Shown here one piece after another: positions 44,484 to 53,996 of a DNA stretch of 64,000 nucleotides. The stretch comes from JBPOFY01 sp051252415 (GTDB taxonomy: Bacteria > Verrucomicrobiota > Verrucomicrobiia > Opitutales > Coraliomargaritaceae), in NCBI GenBank assembly GCA_051252415.1, contig JBPOGA010000014.1, positions 35,709-99,708 of the forward strand, read 5' to 3'. Made by a program: the position numbers and the translations under genes. The number at the start of each line of letters is the position of its first letter. Position 1 is the first letter of the stretch. The notes under the pieces were generated by a model, which searched no databases, was not told the origin of the DNA, and saw only the letters and a list, made by a program, of their open reading frames with translations.

Positions 44484-46772
44484 ATGTCGAAGGCCCAAGA
44501 AACGAATTTAAACATCTTACTGCTGGAAAATCACGAGGCAGATGCGCACTTAGTTACCGAGTACTTAGATCTCTCAGCGCTTACGCATCAACTGACAATT
44601 GTAAATCGACTATCCGAAGGCATCGAGCTCTTAGGCCAATACGCCTTCGATCTCATACTCGTCGACCTTTCATTACCCGACTCACAAGGCATTCAAACAC
44701 TCGAACGCTTAGCTGAGCACGCTGAGAGTAAAGCGATTATCGTACTCACCGGAGCGAATGATGAGCGACTCTCACTCGAAGCGCTCAAAACTGGTGCCCA
44801 AGACTATCTTGTTAAGGATACACTCAACGGAGAAGTTCTACGCCGTTCCATACGCTATGCCATTGAACGCGCCAATATGCTACGTAGAGCAGAAGCACAC
44901 GCCTTAGAAATCAAACATAGCGAGATCTTACTGCGCCACATCTTTGATGCGAATACAGATGCGATGCTCATTCTCACTCCGCAGTATGAAATCAAATTTC
45001 TAAATCCTGCCGCTGGTGAACTTTTAGAAGCCAGCAGCGAATCGCTCGTTGGTGAAATTTTTCCCTTTGAGCTGCAAGAGGGCAAAGCCACCGAACTCGA
45101 AATCCCTAGCCCAGATGGCAGCATCCGTTTAGTCGAACTCACTGGAGTCGACTTGATCTGGGAAGGTGCCGGAGCACTGCTCGTCATCCTACGCGATGTC
45201 ACCGCGCGACGGCAGGCACAGATAGACCTCAGAAAAGAGAAAGAACGCCTCTCTATCACACTCGACTCCATCACGGATGCGGTGATTGCGGTCGATAACG
45301 AAGGCCGCATAGAGCGCATCAATCAAGAGGCAGCAAGAATCACCGGCGTCAACCAAGACAATGCGATCGGGCAAGCGCTAGGAGCTATTTTACGCTTTCA
45401 AGACCCCAAAACGGGCAAGAAGATAAAAGACCCCTCAAAATACCTACTACATAAAGACGCAGCAGATGCCTCTCCAGAGCTTGGCATACCACTTATACAA
45501 AAAAATGGCGAAACTGTTCTCGTCGCGGCCGACATGCGTTGCATCTTGGACAATGAAGAAGACCATTATGGATGCGTCGTAGTCTTGCGTGACATCACAC
45601 ATCAGAAAATCGCAGAAGACGAGCTCTTTAAGACCGAAAAACTTCAATCTATTAGCCTACTCGCTGGTGGTATTGCCCACGATTTTAATAACATACTCAC
45701 AGCCGTATTAGGTAACATTTCCGTCGTGCGTATGGAAATGGATGATTCGGACAGACACGCTGGCAAATTGCTCGCTGCTGAAAAAGCAGTATTGCAAGCA
45801 ACTTCTCTCACCCAACAACTACTCACCTTCTCCAAAGGAGGCTCACCGACCTTTGAAGCGACAACAATTACTCAGCTCGTCGAAGATTGCGCTCAATTCA
45901 TTTTACGCGGATCGAATGTAAGTTGCGACATCGCGAAAACTGAAGATATATGGTCAGTCGAAGCGGACAAAGGACAAATCGCACAGGTGATAAATAACTT
46001 AATGATTAATGCTGACCAAGCAATGCCTCAAGGTGGAGTCATTAGCATCAGCCTAGCCAACTGCACGATGAGGCAGGATGAGGTCTCAATGCTTAAAGCT
46101 GGAAAGTATGTAAGTATGCGAATTTCCGATCAAGGAATCGGCATCACACCGGAGAACTTAAAACGCATCTTTGACCCCTACTTTACCACAAAGGAAGATG
46201 GTAACGGACTCGGTCTCGCATCGTCTTACACGATCGTCCAAAGACACCATGGAATCATGACAGTCGAATCTGAAATCGATGTGGGCTCGACATTCACGAT
46301 TTACCTACCAAAGAGCACGCAGGCCGCCTCCAAAGCCCCGTTTGATGAACCGGTCGAAGAACAAGTCTCAGTTAAAAAAGAAATAAAGAAAGGCCACGGC
46401 CGCATTCTCGTGATGGATGACATGGAAGCCATGATGATGGTCGCGGGTGAAATCATTTCGATGCTTGGCTACGATGTCGAATACTCCACAAACGGCAAAG
46501 AAGCTATCGATGCTTATAAAGCTGCCAAGGATGGAGGCAATCCTTTCGACGCCGTTGTTTTTGACCTTACGGTGCCAGGCGGCATGGGAGGCGAGGAAGC
46601 TGCTAATATTTTGATTGAATATGACCCCGACCTCATTGCCATCGCATCGAGTGGATATAGCACCTCGAATGTTATGTCTGACTATAAAAACTCAGCCTTC
46701 ACAGCCGTCGTGCCCAAACCATACCGCATCAAAGAAATGAGTGAGGCCTTACACGAAGTGCTCAATCGCTAA
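44484..46772 (+). CDS. hybrid sensor histidine kinase (REC-PAS-PAS-HK-REC)
   Basis: A 762-residue cytoplasmic kinase without membrane segments. Order: receiver domain (about 8-125, phospho-acceptor Asp61 in Ile-Leu-Val-Asp-Leu-Ser), two PAS domains (about 140-250 and 255-380), HisKA with His399 in Ala-His-Asp-Phe-Asn-Asn, an ATPase domain with Asn-Ala-Asp-Gln-Ala and Gly-Asn-Gly-Leu-Gly-Leu-Ala, then a second receiver (about 640-755, Asp694). The partner output is not in the window. Adjacent FIST protein suggests a ligand input, and glpK follows 12 bases later. Confidence 0.9.
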   Translation: MSKAQETNLNILLLENHEADAHLVTEYLDLSALTHQLTIVNRLSEGIELLGQYAFDLILVDLSLPDSQGIQTLERLAEHAESKAIIVLTGANDERLSLEALKTGAQDYLVKDTLNGEVLRRSIRYAIERANMLRRAEAHALEIKHSEILLRHIFDANTDAMLILTPQYEIKFLNPAAGELLEASSESLVGEIFPFELQEGKATELEIPSPDGSIRLVELTGVDLIWEGAGALLVILRDVTARRQAQIDLRKEKERLSITLDSITDAVIAVDNEGRIERINQEAARITGVNQDNAIGQALGAILRFQDPKTGKKIKDPSKYLLHKDAADASPELGIPLIQKNGETVLVAADMRCILDNEEDHYGCVVVLRDITHQKIAEDELFKTEKLQSISLLAGGIAHDFNNILTAVLGNISVVRMEMDDSDRHAGKLLAAEKAVLQATSLTQQLLTFSKGGSPTFEATTITQLVEDCAQFILRGSNVSCDIAKTEDIWSVEADKGQIAQVINNLMINADQAMPQGGVISISLANCTMRQDEVSMLKAGKYVSMRISDQGIGITPENLKRIFDPYFTTKEDGNGLGLASSYTIVQRHHGIMTVESEIDVGSTFTIYLPKSTQAASKAPFDEPVEEQVSVKKEIKKGHGRILVMDDMEAMMMVAGEIISMLGYDVEYSTNGKEAIDAYKAAKDGGNPFDAVVFDLTVPGGMGGEEAANILIEYDPDLIAIASSGYSTSNVMSDYKNSAFTAVVPKPYRIKEMSEALHEVLNR

Positions 46773-46784
46773 CTACTCACTGAA

Positions 46785-48275
46785 ATGGCCCGCGACTACA
46801 TACTAGCTCTTGATCAAGGCACCACCAGTTCGCGTGCAATATTATTCGATCAAAGTGGCTCGATCATAGCGGTTGCACAAAAAGAATTTCAACAACACTT
46901 CCCTCGCAACGGCTGGGTCGAGCATGATGCTAATGAGATCTGGAAAACGCAGCTAGCAGTCGCTGAAGAAGCACTAAATAAGGTAAAGCTCACAGCCGCA
47001 GACATCGCCAGTATAGGCATCACTAATCAACGTGAGACCACAGTGCTCTGGGATCGAAAAACTGGCGAACCGATACATAAGGCAATCGTCTGGCAGGACC
47101 GCCGAACAGCCGCGTTCTGTAAGCAACTCAGCAGCGATGGGCATGATGAAACTTTTCAAACACGCACAGGACTACGCATCGACCCCTACTTCTCAGGAAC
47201 CAAGCTCCACTGGCTACTAAAAAACGTTCCCAATGCGCGCGTTCGCGCCGAAAAAGGTGAGCTCGCTTTTGGAACGATTGATAGCTGGTTGCTTTGGAAA
47301 CTCACCGCTGGAAAGGTGCATGCCACAGACACCACCAATGCGAGTCGCACCTTGCTCTTCAATATCGAAACAGGTGAGTGGGATACCGACATCCTAAACA
47401 TTCTAAACATCCCGCAGTCACTTCTACCCGAGGTGAAACCATCCAGCGGCCTCTTTGGCGAATGCGTCGCCGATGCACTCAAAGGCATACCCATTGCAGG
47501 AATCGCAGGCGACCAACAATCTGCACTATTCGGACAAACCTGCTTCGACCAAACCAAAGCTAAGAATACTTACGGAACTGGCTGTTTTTTACTACGGCCG
47601 ACTGACAGCGTGGTGCACTCAAAACACAATTTGCTCACCACAGTCGCTTGCACCACGGACTCTACAATACGCTACGCCATCGAGGGCAGCGTGTTTACTG
47701 GCGGGTCGGTTATTCAATGGCTACGTGACGGCCTAGGCATCATTAAAAGCGCGGCCGACAGCGAGGCGCTCGCCACTTCGGTCGATGACAACGGTGGTGC
47801 CTATCTCGTGCCAGCATTTACAGGCCTAGGCGCACCACATTGGGACCCATACGCCCGCGGCACACTCTGCGGCATCACACGTGGCACAAGCGCGGCGCAC
47901 ATCACACGAGCCGCACTAGAAAGCATAGCATTTCAATCGACCGATTTACTTCACGCCATCAATGCCGACTTCGAAAATACCATCGAAGAGCTACGTGTAG
48001 ATGGCGGTGCAGCTAATAACAATTTCCTCATGCAATTCCAGGCCGACCTGATGCAGGTGCCCGTCGTTCGCCCCAAGGTGACCGAAACCACTGCACTCGG
48101 CGCTGCTTATTTAGCCGGACTCGCCACTGGATATTGGAAAGACATCGCCACCATTAGCGACAACTGGGTTACGGATCGCACATTCGAACCCTCCATAAAC
48201 AAAGATGCCGCCGACGCGCACATAGCACGATGGCGGCAAGCATTGGAAAGATCTAAAAACTGGGCGGCCGACTAG
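46785..48275 (+). CDS. glpK: glycerol kinase
   Basis: A 496-residue FGGY kinase that makes sn-glycerol 3-phosphate. Motifs: Leu-Asp-Gln-Gly-Thr-Thr-Ser-Ser-Arg-Ala at the start, Trp-Gln-Asp-Arg-Arg-Thr, Gly-Ile-Ala-Gly-Asp-Gln-Gln-Ser-Ala-Leu-Phe-Gly-Gln, and Phe-Thr-Gly-Gly-Ser-Val-Ile-Gln-Trp-Leu. Length is normal. It follows the kinase gene by 12 bases; no glpF or glpD is nearby. Its end overlaps the convergent thioredoxin gene by four bases. Confidence 0.96.
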   Translation: MARDYILALDQGTTSSRAILFDQSGSIIAVAQKEFQQHFPRNGWVEHDANEIWKTQLAVAEEALNKVKLTAADIASIGITNQRETTVLWDRKTGEPIHKAIVWQDRRTAAFCKQLSSDGHDETFQTRTGLRIDPYFSGTKLHWLLKNVPNARVRAEKGELAFGTIDSWLLWKLTAGKVHATDTTNASRTLLFNIETGEWDTDILNILNIPQSLLPEVKPSSGLFGECVADALKGIPIAGIAGDQQSALFGQTCFDQTKAKNTYGTGCFLLRPTDSVVHSKHNLLTTVACTTDSTIRYAIEGSVFTGGSVIQWLRDGLGIIKSAADSEALATSVDDNGGAYLVPAFTGLGAPHWDPYARGTLCGITRGTSAAHITRAALESIAFQSTDLLHAINADFENTIEELRVDGGAANNNFLMQFQADLMQVPVVRPKVTETTALGAAYLAGLATGYWKDIATISDNWVTDRTFEPSINKDAADAHIARWRQALERSKNWAAD

Positions 48276-48736
48276 TTTGCATCAATCGTAGCAACGATTT
48301 CTTTAATGTGCTCGACATATGCTTCAGGACCTCCGCGTTGATAACCCGTTTTTTCAACTAACTCCCCTTCTGGTGAAAGAACCAAAATGGTCGGGAATCC
48401 TTTAACATTATATTTTTTTGCAAGGGCTTCATTTTGTTCGGCAACACCCTCTGGAAGCTTAGATGCATCACGTGGGAAATCTAACTCGACCAACACCAGC
48501 TCAGCACTCGCGTATTCTTTAAACGCATCTTTGCTAAACACTTCCTTGTTCAACTTGATGCACCATCCGCACCAGTCGGATCCAGTAAAGTCAAGCAGTA
48601 GAGGTTTACCCTCGGCTTTCGCCTTAACCTTTGCGGCTTCAAAATCAGTCATCCAGCCGTCGCCTCCTGCATGTGCAGAACCGACGAAGGCGATTGCGAA
48701 AAGTGCTACGAGAGCGTATATGTTTTTCAGTTTCAT
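48272..48736 (-). CDS. secreted thioredoxin-like protein
   Basis: A 154-residue protein with a signal peptide (about 1-23, ending Ala-His-Ala). The thioredoxin fold has the active site Trp-Cys-Gly-Trp-Cys and the cis-Pro in Gly-Phe-Pro-Thr. It is most like Thioredoxin_7/DsbD C-terminal domains, so periplasmic disulfide exchange is likely. Monocistronic; convergent with glpK. Confidence 0.88.
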   Translation of the reverse strand: MKLKNIYALVALFAIAFVGSAHAGGDGWMTDFEAAKVKAKAEGKPLLLDFTGSDWCGWCIKLNKEVFSKDAFKEYASAELVLVELDFPRDASKLPEGVAEQNEALAKKYNVKGFPTILVLSPEGELVEKTGYQRGGPEAYVEHIKEIVATIDAN

Positions 48737-48813
48737 AAAGTATACATGTAGAGATTAATTGTTTCTATAGGCTTACGACACGCAGAATCAAATTTTATTC
48801 CAAAAAAAGAGAA

Positions 48814-49278
48814 TCAAAAATCCTTTTCCTTAGTATCCACCACTAGAGTGACTGGCCCATCGTTCACTGCATCAATTTGCATGTCTTCGCCAAAACGCCC
48901 CGTGGCCACTTCATTCTCCAAAGCTTTCGAAAGCTCGGCAACAAATGCTTCGTAGAGAGGAATTGCTTGCTCTGGGAGTGCCGCCCGATTGAACGAGGGC
49001 CGGTTGCCCTTCTTCAAGTTCCCATACAGTGTAAATTGACTGATCACCAAGGCTTCGCCACTCACATCTTTCAAGGAGCGATTCATGCGTCCATCTCCAC
49101 CCTCGAAGATGCGTAGCTTGACAATTCGCCCCACTAGCCATTCGACATCTGCCTCCGAATCCGATTGCCCAATCCCGAGAAAAACTAACACACCTCCCGC
49201 CGGCGGATTGATTGCACCGACAACCTCCCCGCCAACGGAAACCGAGGCACGGCACACTCTCTGAATAACGGCTCGCAT
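48814..49278 (-). CDS. dtd: D-aminoacyl-tRNA deacylase
   Basis: A 154-residue enzyme that removes D-amino acids and Gly from mischarged tRNAs. Family motifs are Ser-Gln-Phe-Thr-Leu-Tyr-Gly (Thr in the active site) and Asn-Asp-Gly-Pro-Val-Thr at the end. The start at 49278 (Met-Arg-Ala-Val-Ile-Gln-Arg) matches the family. Confidence 0.95.
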   Translation of the reverse strand: MRAVIQRVCRASVSVGGEVVGAINPPAGGVLVFLGIGQSDSEADVEWLVGRIVKLRIFEGGDGRMNRSLKDVSGEALVISQFTLYGNLKKGNRPSFNRAALPEQAIPLYEAFVAELSKALENEVATGRFGEDMQIDAVNDGPVTLVVDTKEKDF

Positions 49279-49380
49279 ATGAACAATCCATGGTCGCTCA
49301 CGCACCGCAAAAGACGAGTTGTTTTTTATGCAATTTCCATCGCTGTAGGATTGCCTTCATACACTTTCGGTGTTCTCTCA

Positions 49381-50604
49381 ATGCATAGAATGACGACGCC
49401 ACCCTCAGTCCCTGATGACGACAGCGGCATGCTGATTAAAGCATCCGCTAAGCGCCTTTTTGAATCACTCATGGAGCAAACGGCGGATCGCATTTATATC
49501 AAGGACCGCGAAAGTAAGTTTGTAGCGGCCAGTCAGGCACTCGCCGAAATACACGGCATTGAGAATCGCCACGACATTGAAGGTAAGAGCGATTTTGATC
49601 TCTTCTCCATAGAGCACGCACAACAAGCCTACGACGATGAGCAAGAGATACTCCGAACTGGCAAACCTCTAATCAACATCATCGAAAAAGAGACATGGGA
49701 AGACGGCTCAGTGACTTGGGTCTCTACAAGCAAAGCTCCCCTACACTTACAATCGGGAAAACTTGTTGGCATTATGGGCATCTCTCGCGATGTCACTGCA
49801 GAAAAACTTGCCCAAGAGAAACTTGCAGAAAATGAGCAACACTTACGCGAGCAGAACGAGATCATGCGTTCCGATTACGAGAGTGCGAACAAAGTGCAAA
49901 GCGTAATGATCCCAGGTCGTGTGCCTGAAATCAACCACGTCGATATCGCCTACCTTTGGAAGCCAATGACCTCCGTTGGCGGCGATATGATCAACTTTCC
50001 ACGCAACCCTAGTAACTGCCTCCTCTTTTTCGTGGGTGATGTATGCGGACACGGCGTGACCGCAGCATTCTACACCGTGCTACTCAAATACCTCACTGCG
50101 CACAGCGCCGAAGTCTATAACGACAATCCGCAAGACTTCCTGAATGCTGTAAATACCGAGGTGACTGGCCGCATAAATAAAGGTTTTGTTACAGGCCTTG
50201 CTGGGCATTTTGGAGCTCGCCAAAAGGACGGATCACGTCGCCTCATTCTTTCACATGCAGGACATCGTCAAGTGCTCGTCTATCGCAAGGCCACTCAAGA
50301 GACCGAAGTTATCGAACTACCCGTTGGCACAGTCATGGGCTTCCCTGGCGTCGGCGCTGCGACACCGAAAGCAATCGAATTACATCCAGGCGACCGCTTC
50401 TATGCATTCACCGATGGAATTTACGAAGCATCCGATCCTGACGAAGAGGAATACGGAATGACGCGCCTTATAAAAGATTTCACCGACCATTCAGACAAAC
50501 CTATCCAAGAAACTTTGGACACGATTTATCAAATTGTTGGCGACTACACTCAGGTGTCCGACCAGCAAGACGACGTCACGATTTTAGGCTTTGAAGTTTC
50601 CTAA
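49381..50604 (+). CDS. PAS-SpoIIE phosphatase (RsbU-like)
   Basis: A roughly 407-residue response phosphatase. A PAS domain (about 20-145) is followed by a coiled linker (about 145-175) and a PP2C-type SpoIIE domain with Val-Gly-Gly-Asp-Met and Phe-Val-Gly-Asp-Val-Cys-Gly-His-Gly, and later Phe-Thr-Asp-Gly-Ile. Such enzymes act in partner switching by dephosphorylating anti-anti-sigma factors. An in-frame ATG at 49279 exists directly abutting the dtd start, but the residues it adds are not family-like; 49381 or 49390 is more plausible. Confidence 0.85.
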   Translation: MHRMTTPPSVPDDDSGMLIKASAKRLFESLMEQTADRIYIKDRESKFVAASQALAEIHGIENRHDIEGKSDFDLFSIEHAQQAYDDEQEILRTGKPLINIIEKETWEDGSVTWVSTSKAPLHLQSGKLVGIMGISRDVTAEKLAQEKLAENEQHLREQNEIMRSDYESANKVQSVMIPGRVPEINHVDIAYLWKPMTSVGGDMINFPRNPSNCLLFFVGDVCGHGVTAAFYTVLLKYLTAHSAEVYNDNPQDFLNAVNTEVTGRINKGFVTGLAGHFGARQKDGSRRLILSHAGHRQVLVYRKATQETEVIELPVGTVMGFPGVGAATPKAIELHPGDRFYAFTDGIYEASDPDEEEYGMTRLIKDFTDHSDKPIQETLDTIYQIVGDYTQVSDQQDDVTILGFEVS

Positions 50605-50651
50605 AGCCCTAGAAGAAAGCTCAACATAATTGTTTTTTTCGTGTGAGCTTA

Positions 50652-51401
50652 TCACTCACTGTTCGTACATTGATCCACAACACTTAGTATGTATGCCGCA
50701 GCAGTTTCAGCGCGTAGCACATTCGCGCCTAGGCGCACCGACTTAAAGCCATGTTCACGCAAGGCAGTATATTCACTCAGTGTAAAATCGCCTTCAGGAC
50801 CAATCGCCACGACCACCGATTGCACATCCTTTGCTTCCGAGAGGACATCGACCAACGGACGGCTCCCCTCCTCCAAGCTAGCAACAATACGTAATGAGGC
50901 ATCCGACTCAGGTGTTTGCTCCAACCAAGCTGACAATTGCTCCGGCACTTCCAAGCTTGGCAAGTGACTCAGCCCACATTGCTTGCAGGCTTCGATCATT
51001 GTGATGCGCCACTTCTCAAACTTAGACAGTAAGCGGTCGCCCTTCATCTGCACATCACCTTGATCGGTAAAAATAGGTTGAATCGATGTTGCACCGATCT
51101 CCGTAGCCATACGCAGAATCAAATCCATCGTCTTTCCCTTCGGCATTGATTGCAGGAGTGTAATCTCTGGTCCAGTCCGTGCCGTTTCGATAATTTCATC
51201 CACGGCAATACGTGCGCCCTTGCCATTCGCGATTTCCACGGTGCCCAAGTATCGCTTCCCGCGACCATCTAATACCTCGATCGACTCTCCCTCACGTGCA
51301 CGAAAAACACGCACCAAATGATGGCTCTCGCGACCATCCAAGATAAGAAAGCCCTCACCAACAGTTGCCTCGCGAAATAGATAAGATCGGTAACGTGCCA
51401 T
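50652..51401 (-). CDS. rsmE: 16S rRNA (uracil-1498-N3) methyltransferase
   Basis: A 249-residue SPOUT-class methyltransferase for U1498. An N-terminal PUA-like domain (Arg-Glu-Ser-His-His-Leu-Val-Arg-Val near 25) is followed by the SAM knot with Ile-Gly-Pro-Glu-Gly-Asp-Phe-Thr and Leu-Arg-Ala-Glu-Thr-Ala-Ala near the end. Length is standard. Confidence 0.93.
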   Translation of the reverse strand: MARYRSYLFREATVGEGFLILDGRESHHLVRVFRAREGESIEVLDGRGKRYLGTVEIANGKGARIAVDEIIETARTGPEITLLQSMPKGKTMDLILRMATEIGATSIQPIFTDQGDVQMKGDRLLSKFEKWRITMIEACKQCGLSHLPSLEVPEQLSAWLEQTPESDASLRIVASLEEGSRPLVDVLSEAKDVQSVVVAIGPEGDFTLSEYTALREHGFKSVRLGANVLRAETAAAYILSVVDQCTNSE

Positions 51402-51474
51402 TGAATTACAGTTAGAAGGTAGAACCTAAAAGAGAGAAGCGGAAAATGCAGCCTCCAATGGCAATGTCCTTAGG

Positions 51475-52197
51475 TCATACAGATTTACCCAGGAGCCGAT
51501 CTTCACGACTAGGCACCTTCAGCACGAAATAATACAGCGCTAAACATACAAAAAAGACCATGTATCCAGACCACAAAACGTCTGACAAATAATGCTTCCC
51601 CGCGACGATACGAGCACCTCCAACCATAAGGCCAAACAACAAGGACAATCCTAGTGCAGTGAACGCCAATGCTGGCTTATGGCGTCGGAAATAAAAATAT
51701 AAGGCACAATACACAAACGCCACCGAACTATGCCCACTTGGGAATGAGCGTCCGCGTTCATAATCATTGAGCATCCCTGGCTTCACGTATTCTTGATCGC
51801 CCCCAAAAATAACTGTGTGCTCAGGTCTTGGGCGGCCCCAGTTCTGTTTAAAAATCATATTCACAACCACTCCCGGGCCGATCCCGACACAGAGGAAAAA
51901 AAATAAGCCGTGAATGCGCCATTTACGTAATCCCTCGCGATAAAAACTACCAATAAACAAAGCAATCCCACTGATCGCTAGTAGAGCGGTCATGACTGGA
52001 GCCGCATGATACCATATGCGCCAAAAAGTATCCCTCTCATGTGGCCATAGATTATGCACCGCTTCATCGTAGAATTGAGCAGTGAAACGATTATCCCAAT
52101 CATTCGTCCAAAACAACCAAGTGGTTAGCGCCATCAACCCAAGCACAATAAATAGGTCGGGTAACCAATAACGGCGATACTGCATAATCGAATTCAT
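51475..52197 (-). CDS. PAP2-family membrane phosphatase
   Basis: A 240-residue membrane protein with about six helices. The three PAP2 motifs are Lys-Gln-Asn-Trp-Gly-Arg-Pro-Arg-Pro, Pro-Ser-Gly-His, and Gly-Ala-Arg-Ile-Val-Ala-Gly-Lys-His-Tyr-Leu-Ser-Asp. It dephosphorylates a lipid phosphate, for example undecaprenyl pyrophosphate or phosphatidic acid; which one is not decided. Confidence 0.88.
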   Translation of the reverse strand: MNSIMQYRRYWLPDLFIVLGLMALTTWLFWTNDWDNRFTAQFYDEAVHNLWPHERDTFWRIWYHAAPVMTALLAISGIALFIGSFYREGLRKWRIHGLFFFLCVGIGPGVVVNMIFKQNWGRPRPEHTVIFGGDQEYVKPGMLNDYERGRSFPSGHSSVAFVYCALYFYFRRHKPALAFTALGLSLLFGLMVGGARIVAGKHYLSDVLWSGYMVFFVCLALYYFVLKVPSREDRLLGKSV

Positions 52198-52259
52198 AAA
52201 AGTAAGCAGTAAAGAGGGCCGTTGACGAAGTCGAAAACTTATTGCGCTAACAGACGCCC

Positions 52260-53996
52260 CTAACGACGGCTTTCAAACCACTGCGCAACACCCACACAAT
52301 CACGTGTATTTAAAACCTGAGGCGCTTCAAGCCAACCTTTACGGGCAATATTCACGCCCGCTCTAAAGAAACCGAGACTCTCTGTGTTATGCGCATCAGG
52401 ATTAATCGCACACATCAGACCACGCTCAGCAGCACGGCGCCACAAACGCCAATCCATATCGAGACGATGCGGATTCGCATTGATTTCAATAATCACCTTA
52501 TTGGCAATCGCGGCATCAATTACTTTTTGCAGATCAATCTTGTATGGTTCACGGCGCAGTAGAATACGTCCCGTCGGATGCCCAAGCATCATCGTCGCGG
52601 GGTGCTCAATCGCGCGAATGACACGTGCGGTCATTTCCTCCTCTGACTGAGTAAACGAAGAATGCACTGACATCACCGCATAGTCTAAGGCATCTAAAGT
52701 GGCATCTTCTAAATCAAGCGAACCATCCGGTAAAATATCACATTCGATTCCACTAAAGACATGCACAGATGATTCACCAGATTCATTAAATGCACGTATC
52801 GTTTCCACCATCTTGAGCACACGCTCGTCGTTCAGGCCATTGGCTTGGTAACTTGCCTTCGAATGATCGGCCAAGCCGAGGTATTCAAAACCGAGTGCTT
52901 CAGATGCGGCCGCCATTTCCTCAATCGTTGCACGACCATCGGAAGCAGTGGTGTGATTGTGAAACACGCCGCGAATCTCTGATGGCTCAATTAAGGTGGG
53001 CAATTTCCGAGCCTCTGCAGCTTCGATTTCAGCTAGACCTTCACGAAGCTCTGGCGCAATTTCTTGCAGATCCAAAAATTCAAATAGCGCTTTTTCAGTG
53101 GTGATGCCGTGCCCTTCTGGCTGTGCATCGGCCGTGTCCTTATTCGACAAGCCCCACTCACTTAAACTGTAACCACGCGCCAAAGCACGTTGACGCATCG
53201 CGACGTTATGATCCTTCGACCCTGTAAAGTGGTGCAATGCGAAGGCAAACTGCCCCACAGGCACGACACGTAAATCCGCCTGTAAACCACTCTCGAAGCG
53301 CACACTAGATTTAGTCTGACCATGCGCAGTGACCTCAGTCACGCCCTCCTGGCCGACGAACCAATCCATGATCGGTTGCGGCTCCGATGACGCCACGATA
53401 AAGTCCAAATCGCCCACCGTCTCACGTAAACGGCGCAGGCTTCCAGCGACCTCGGCATGTTCCACTGCAGGCAAGGCACGCAAAGCCTCAAGGATCGGTT
53501 GTGCCACAACTTGCGCCGTCCACCAGTGGTGGCGTTTCGCATACGCAGCTCGATTTTCAATGCCGCTAATAATCTTATCTGCCGACTTCTGAGCAAAGCC
53601 TTTAAGCGCGGCAACCTCCCCCGATTCACAAGCAGCTTTCAAGGCATCAATCGTTTCGACACCCAATGCATCGTGCAGCTTCTTCACCTTCTTCCCGCCA
53701 AGTCCCGGGATCTCCAACATTTCAATCAATCCCGGCGCAATGGATTCACGCAGCGTGGTGTAATACTCCAGCTCGCCCGTAGTGTAGAGCGTTTCGATTT
53801 TATCTACCAGCGCTGAACCGATGCCTTTCACCGAACTGAGTTCGCCAGCCTCAATGATCGGACCGAGATCATCTTCCATGGTTTCAAGCACGCGCGCACC
53901 TGTAGAATATGCACGTATCTTAAACGGATTGTCTCCTTTCAGTTCTAGGAGTACTGCGATGTCTTCGAGGACGTCTACGATGTCGGCTTTATTCAT
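52260..53996 (-). CDS. polX: DNA polymerase X family with PHP exonuclease domain
   Basis: A 578-residue bacterial PolX. The N-terminal helix-hairpin-helix and polymerase part (about 1-315) has Gly-Asp-Leu-Asp-Phe-Ile (metal Asp pair) and Ala-Asp-Leu-Arg-Val. The C-terminal PHP domain (about 335-575) has Phe-His-Asn-His-Thr-Thr-Ala-Ser-Asp-Gly and Gly-Leu-Ala-Asp-His-Ser, a metal-dependent 3'-5' exonuclease. It fills short gaps in base excision repair. It overlaps menE by four bases (53993-53996). Confidence 0.95.
   Translation of the reverse strand: MNKADIVDVLEDIAVLLELKGDNPFKIRAYSTGARVLETMEDDLGPIIEAGELSSVKGIGSALVDKIETLYTTGELEYYTTLRESIAPGLIEMLEIPGLGGKKVKKLHDALGVETIDALKAACESGEVAALKGFAQKSADKIISGIENRAAYAKRHHWWTAQVVAQPILEALRALPAVEHAEVAGSLRRLRETVGDLDFIVASSEPQPIMDWFVGQEGVTEVTAHGQTKSSVRFESGLQADLRVVPVGQFAFALHHFTGSKDHNVAMRQRALARGYSLSEWGLSNKDTADAQPEGHGITTEKALFEFLDLQEIAPELREGLAEIEAAEARKLPTLIEPSEIRGVFHNHTTASDGRATIEEMAAASEALGFEYLGLADHSKASYQANGLNDERVLKMVETIRAFNESGESSVHVFSGIECDILPDGSLDLEDATLDALDYAVMSVHSSFTQSEEEMTARVIRAIEHPATMMLGHPTGRILLRREPYKIDLQKVIDAAIANKVIIEINANPHRLDMDWRLWRRAAERGLMCAINPDAHNTESLGFFRAGVNIARKGWLEAPQVLNTRDCVGVAQWFESRR

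Noticed and set aside
49279..49380. N-terminal extension of the PAS-SpoIIE protein starting at 49279
   Set aside because: It would leave no room between this start and the divergent dtd start codon, and the added residues do not look like part of the family.
50617..50650. Weak hairpin AAGCTCA/TGAGCTT between the phosphatase and rsmE
   Set aside because: The loop is about 20 bases and the T-run lies inside the loop, so it is not a convincing terminator.
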